Below are positions 14,240 to 17,268 of a DNA stretch of 17,268 bases, piece by piece. The notes beneath the pieces were generated by a model. It saw only the letters and a list, made by a program, of their open reading frames with translations. It did no database searches and was not told the DNA's origin. Each line of letters starts with the position of its first letter. Positions within the stretch are counted from its first letter, which is position 1. The stretch spans positions 1-17,268 of the forward strand of contig JANLTU010000099.1 of NCBI GenBank assembly GCA_031363085.1, written 5' to 3'. This stretch comes from UBA6921 sp031363085 (GTDB lineage Bacteria > Pseudomonadota > Gammaproteobacteria > SG8-11). The position numbers and the translations under genes are program-made.

Positions 14240-14366
14240 TGTGCAGGCACACTGTCTAGCCACTCTGTTTAAAAGCGTAGCGTGCGGGCATCCTGCACAG
14301 CTATTGGTAGTATCCACAAGCGCCGCCTAAAACGCTGCAACTTAGCGCATGGCAAATCACATGCAA

Positions 14367-14394
14367 AAAAAAGAGGCCGGTCGGCCTCTTTTTT
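14367..14394. terminator. Bidirectional intrinsic terminator after pnp
   Basis: AAAAAAGAGGCC (14367-14378), loop GGTC, GGCCTCTTTTTT (14383-14394): a perfect 12-bp stem with A and T runs on the two sides. On the minus strand it lies 16 nt beyond the pnp stop and ends the rpsO-pnp transcript. The symmetry would also stop plus-strand transcripts. Confidence 0.95.
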
Positions 14395-14409
14395 GCCCAG
14401 AACAACACC

Positions 14410-16515
14410 CTATTGCTGGGGTACGCCCTTCATGCTCAGCCGGATACGACCTTGTTTGTCGACTTCCAGAACGACGACGGTGACGGTGTCGCCTTCTTTC
14501 AACTTGTCGCTTACCTGCTCGACACGCTCATTGGAAATCTGCGAAATATGCACCAAGCCATCACGCCCCGGCAGCAGGGTGACGAAGGCGCCAAAATCCA
14601 TCAACTTGGCAACTTTGCCTTTGTAGATCATGCCGACTTCCACGTCGGCAGTGATTTGCTTGATGCGGTCCACGGCGTTTTGCGCAGCGGCATTATCGAC
14701 CGAGGCAATTTTTATTGTGCCATCGTCTTCGATATCGATGACGGTGCCGGTTTCTTCAGTAATCGCCCGGATGGTCGCGCCACCCTTGCCGATCACGTCG
14801 CGAATTTTTTCTGGATTGATCTTGATGGTCACGATGCGCGGTGCGTATTCGGACATCTGGTTGCGCGGCGTGGAAATGACCGTATTCATCTTGCCCAAGA
14901 TATGCAGCCGGCCGTCTTTGGCCTGCGCCAACGCCTGCTTCATGATCTCGCGCGTGATGCCGTCGATCTTAATGTCCATCTGCAACGCAGTGATGCCATT
15001 AGTCGAACCGGCCACCTTGAAATCCATGTCGCCGAGGTGATCTTCGTCGCCCAGAATATCAGTCAATACCGCGAACTTGTCGCCCTCTTTAATCAGGCCC
15101 ATCGCGATACCCGCCACCGGTGCCTTGATCGGTACGCCGGCGTCCATCAGCGACAGACTGGAGCCGCACACCGAAGCCATTGAGCTTGAGCCATTGGATT
15201 CGGTAATTTCGGAGACCACACGAATGGTGTACGGGAAGCTGCCGGCAACCGGCAACATCGGCGCGACACCGCGCTTGGCCAGACGCCCATGACCGATTTC
15301 ACGGCGCTTGGGCGTGCCGACCCGGCCGGTCTCACCGACTGAATACGGCGGGAAGTTGTAATGCAGCATGAACGGCTCTTTGCGTTCGCCTTCGATGGCG
15401 TCGATGGTTTGTGCGTCACGCTCGGTACCCAGCGTGGTGACCACCAGCGCCTGGGTTTCACCGCGCGTGAACAACGCTGAACCATGGGCGCGCGGTAACA
15501 CGCCGACCTTGATATTGATCGCACGCACGGTGCGCGTGTCGCGCCCGTCGATGCGTGGATTGCCTTGCAAAATGCTATTGCGCACGATGTCTTTTTCAAC
15601 GCTTGAAAACGCGTCGAGCACCGCCTGCTCGGCCCAACCACTGGCATCGCCTTCTTTGGCGACCAGCTTGCTCGTGAGCGTGGCGCGCAATTCGTCAATA
15701 CGCGTGTAACGCGCCTGCTTCTCGCGAATTTGATAAGCCTGCACCAAACCACTGCGCACCGACTCCGTTACGGCGGCTTTGAGCGCAGCGTCGGCCGGCG
15801 GGGCCTGCCAGGTCCATTTCGCAGTGCCGACCGATTGCGCCAATTCGCGGATGGCTTTAATCACCACTTGCATTTGTTCATGGCCAAACATGACAGCGCC
15901 AAGCATGACGTCTTCACTCAATTCCTTGGCTTCGGATTCAACCATCAACACCGCGCCTTCGGTGCCCGCGACCACCAGATCCAGCGCCGAGTCCGTTAAC
16001 TGACTCAAGGTCGGATTCAACAGGTATTGCCCGTCTTTGTAACCAACGCGCGCCGCGCCAATCGGTCCATTGAACGGTGCACCGGAAATTGCCAACGCCG
16101 CCGAGGCACCGATCATCGCAACGATGTCGGGATCGATGTCCGCATCCAGCGACATGACCGTGGCGACGATTTGCACTTCGTTGGTAAAGCCTTTGGGGAA
16201 CAGCGGACGAATCGGGCGATCAATCAGCCGGCTGGTGAGCGTCTCTTTCTCGGAGGGACGACCTTCACGCTTGAAGAATCCGCCGGGGATTTTACCTGCG
16301 GCATAAGTGCGTTCTTGATAATCAACCGTGAGCGGAAAAAAGTCACGACCAGGCGCTGCTTCTCGGTTCGCAACGGCCGCCACCAACACCACGGTGTCGC
16401 CGATGCTGGCCATGACCGCGCCACTGGCCTGACGCGCAATCGCGCCGGTTTCGAGTTTGACCGTTTGATTGCCGTACTGAAATACTTTGCTGATCGGGTT
16501 TAAAGTCAAGTCCAT
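14410..16515 (-). CDS. pnp: Polyribonucleotide nucleotidyltransferase (PNPase)
   Basis: PNPase degrades RNA 3' to 5' by phosphorolysis and is a degradosome component in many proteobacteria. The 701-residue product (711 in E. coli) has the first RNase PH domain (AIARQASGAVMASIGDTVVL, DYQERTYAAGKIPGGFFKRE, LIDRPIRPLFPKGF), a helical linker, the second RNase PH domain (GRDTRTVRAI, SALFTRGETQALVVTTLG, NFPPYSVGETGR, MDFKVAGSTNGITALQMDIK), a KH domain (IRDVIGKGGATIRAITEETG) and an S1 domain (GKVAKLMDFGAFVTLLPGRD) ending SMKGVPQQ. The C-terminal tail after S1 is short. The ATG at 16515 lies 69 nt downstream of rpsO, separated by a hairpin. The Shine-Dalgarno site is weak, which fits the known post-transcriptional control of pnp in enterobacteria. 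Confidence 0.98.
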   Translation of the reverse strand: MDLTLNPISKVFQYGNQTVKLETGAIARQASGAVMASIGDTVVLVAAVANREAAPGRDFFPLTVDYQERTYAAGKIPGGFFKREGRPSEKETLTSRLIDRPIRPLFPKGFTNEVQIVATVMSLDADIDPDIVAMIGASAALAISGAPFNGPIGAARVGYKDGQYLLNPTLSQLTDSALDLVVAGTEGAVLMVESEAKELSEDVMLGAVMFGHEQMQVVIKAIRELAQSVGTAKWTWQAPPADAALKAAVTESVRSGLVQAYQIREKQARYTRIDELRATLTSKLVAKEGDASGWAEQAVLDAFSSVEKDIVRNSILQGNPRIDGRDTRTVRAINIKVGVLPRAHGSALFTRGETQALVVTTLGTERDAQTIDAIEGERKEPFMLHYNFPPYSVGETGRVGTPKRREIGHGRLAKRGVAPMLPVAGSFPYTIRVVSEITESNGSSSMASVCGSSLSLMDAGVPIKAPVAGIAMGLIKEGDKFAVLTDILGDEDHLGDMDFKVAGSTNGITALQMDIKIDGITREIMKQALAQAKDGRLHILGKMNTVISTPRNQMSEYAPRIVTIKINPEKIRDVIGKGGATIRAITEETGTVIDIEDDGTIKIASVDNAAAQNAVDRIKQITADVEVGMIYKGKVAKLMDFGAFVTLLPGRDGLVHISQISNERVEQVSDKLKEGDTVTVVVLEVDKQGRIRLSMKGVPQQ

Positions 16516-16547
16516 GGGTGGGCGGCTTCTTAAGTTATGTGGAGTTC

Positions 16548-16575
16548 AAAAAGCGCGCCGCCCATAAGGGCGGCG
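16548..16575 (-). terminator. Attenuator-like hairpin between rpsO and pnp
   Basis: On the minus strand CGCCGCCC-TTAT-GGGCGGCG (16556-16575) is followed by CGC and five T residues (16548-16552). It has the form of an intrinsic terminator but lies inside the rpsO-pnp unit, so it should let only part of the transcripts continue into pnp. E. coli has a comparable terminator and an RNase III site in this gap. Confidence 0.8.
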
Positions 16576-16584
16576 GCGTGGATG

Positions 16585-16854
16585 CTACTTGCGTAAGCCG
16601 AGGCGCGAAATCACCTCGCGGTAGCGCGGCAAATCGGAGCGCTTCAAGTAGTCGAGCAACTTGCGGCGCCGATTGACCATCCGCAACAAACCCTGGCGCG
16701 AATGATGATCGTGCGTGTTCGCCTTGAAATGACCGGATAAACCTTCAATGCGATTGGTCAGCAACGCGACCTGCACTTCGGGCGAGCCGGTGTCTTTGGG
16801 ATCACGTTGATACTGTTTCACGACATCTTGTTTGGGTTGTGCGCTCGTGGCCAT
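16585..16854 (-). CDS. rpsO: 30S ribosomal protein S15
   Basis: S15 binds 16S rRNA early and organises the platform of the small subunit. From ATG 16854 the product is 89 residues, the same as E. coli S15. Diagnostic segments are DTGSPEVQVALLTNRI, the loop THDHHSRQGLLRMVNRRRKL and LDYLKRSDLPRYREVISRLG. An in-frame ATG at 16875 would add seven residues (MTRNSNE); the shorter form matches the family and has GAGGAA about 10 nt upstream. It is followed by pnp, a conserved pair. The genes usually found upstream in proteobacteria (truB, rbfA, infB) are absent: an insertion sequence begins 240 nt upstream of the start. Confidence 0.97.
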   Translation of the reverse strand: MATSAQPKQDVVKQYQRDPKDTGSPEVQVALLTNRIEGLSGHFKANTHDHHSRQGLLRMVNRRRKLLDYLKRSDLPRYREVISRLGLRK

Positions 16855-16905
16855 CTCGTTACTGTTCCTCGTCATGTTGCTTTCAGGTCGCTAAAAACAG
16901 CGCGT

Positions 16906-16934
16906 ATCTTACTCGCGCGCGCCGCGCGGTACAA
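16906..16934 (-). promoter_or_regulatory. Candidate rpsO-pnp promoter
   Basis: On the minus strand TTGTAC (16929-16934) and TAAGAT (16906-16911) are 17 nt apart. The spacer is extremely GC-rich (alternating CG). TTGACA (16937-16942) is a perfect -35 but lies 25 nt from this -10, too far. Initiation would be near 16899, giving a 45-nt leader before the S15 start. Confidence 0.5.
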
Positions 16935-17047
16935 GCTGTCAAGCGCGCGTCAACTGGAGCAATCGCGCTATCGCCCGTGTGCCTGTGCCCTCCAGGTGTC
17001 GCCAAACAGGAACCACTACGGAACCGTGGAAACAACTGTAGTAAATC

Positions 17048-17069
17048 ATCCAGCCACGCAGCGCTGGAT
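17048..17069. repeat. Small inverted repeat beside the IS end
   Basis: ATCCAGC (17048-17054) and GCTGGAT (17063-17069) are perfect 7-bp arms around an 8-nt loop. No T run follows on either strand, so a terminator role is unlikely. Apart from this, 16943-17090 shows no gene and no other clear feature. Confidence 0.4.
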
Positions 17070-17093
17070 TGCATATTGTCGGAGGATCGCTCA

Positions 17094-17268
17094 GAGCCTG
17101 TTCAATATTTTCGCAGCAGTAGAGCCCGGAATGCCAAGTTCACGAATTGCAGGCTGGTATTGAGTTTACGTTCGCAGTTTTTCCAGAGCCTCCGACACTT
17201 TTCCAGCCAAGCAAAGGACCGCTCCACCACCCATCGTTTGGGGATCACGGCAAAGGTGTGGAGTTCGT
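17094..17268 (-). mobile_element. IS5-family insertion sequence, one end (continues beyond the window)
   Basis: The terminal inverted repeat starts GAGCCTGTTCAATATT at 17094, and the transposase stop codon lies inside it. A GAG terminus preceded by TCA fits the IS1031 subgroup of the IS5 family, which duplicates a TNA target; the other end is outside the window, so the duplication cannot be checked. It separates rpsO from whatever gene lies to the right. Confidence 0.85.
17102..17268 (-). CDS. IS5-family transposase, C-terminal 54 residues
   Basis: Only the last 54 codons are visible. They read ELHTFAVIPKRWVVERSFAW followed by LEKCRRLWKNCERKLNT and end LLLRKY. The block RWVVERSFAWL contains the Glu of the DDE catalytic triad and is typical of IS5-group transposases, as is the Leu/Arg-rich tail. 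The stop (TGA, 17102-17104) falls inside the terminal inverted repeat, as in many IS5 elements. No frameshift is seen in this part; whether the rest is intact cannot be told. Confidence 0.9.
   Translation of the reverse strand, partial: ELHTFAVIPKRWVVERSFAWLEKCRRLWKNCERKLNTSLQFVNLAFRALLLRKY

Noticed and set aside
15147..15752. 201-codon minus-strand frame
   Set aside because: Out-of-frame shadow within pnp.

Overview
The window looks like a chromosomal segment of a proteobacterium, most likely gamma or beta. The support is an Escherichia-type I-E cas operon, a Gram-negative lipid A gene (lpxH), an rpsO-pnp pair and a ferritin-like DUF455 gene of proteobacterial type. The genus cannot be named from the sequence alone. 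TAA ends several intact genes here (cas2, cas6e, cas7e, lpxH), so the standard genetic code applies.

Bases 1-9262 hold a type I-E CRISPR-Cas locus read right to left: cas3, cse1, cse2, cas7e, cas5e, cas6e, a two-gene toxin-antitoxin module, cas1, cas2, leader, array. The left edge of the window cuts the array inside a repeat; five full repeats and five 32-nt spacers are visible. All interference genes (Cas3 and Cascade) look intact. cas1 is interrupted by one in-frame TAA where relatives have Gln, and the same frame then continues to the normal C-terminus with all catalytic residues. An antitoxin/RelE-ParE toxin pair sits between cas6e and cas1, where E. coli-type operons have no extra gene. 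The picture is a locus that can probably still interfere but probably cannot acquire spacers by itself, with an addiction module inside the operon.

Bases 9263-9735 form a non-coding junction with several palindromes, including a possible operator for the cas operon. After it come lpxH on the plus strand (9736-10455) and a series of minus-strand housekeeping genes: an unknown lipoprotein (10499-11248), a DUF455 ferritin-like protein overlapping mogA (11413-12788), an AmmeMemoRadiSam radical SAM enzyme (13139-14239), and rpsO-pnp with its own promoter, an internal attenuator-like hairpin and a strong terminator (14367-16934). The right edge enters an IS5-family insertion sequence (from 17094); only the transposase C-terminus is visible.

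Three intergenic gaps (9371-9452, 11294-11387, 12844-13126) carry inverted-repeat elements with different ends but one shared internal motif, TGCANNGCAAGGCR. The 94-bp element at 11294 also has the same 12-nt terminus as the IS at 17094 and is probably a MITE mobilised by that IS type.
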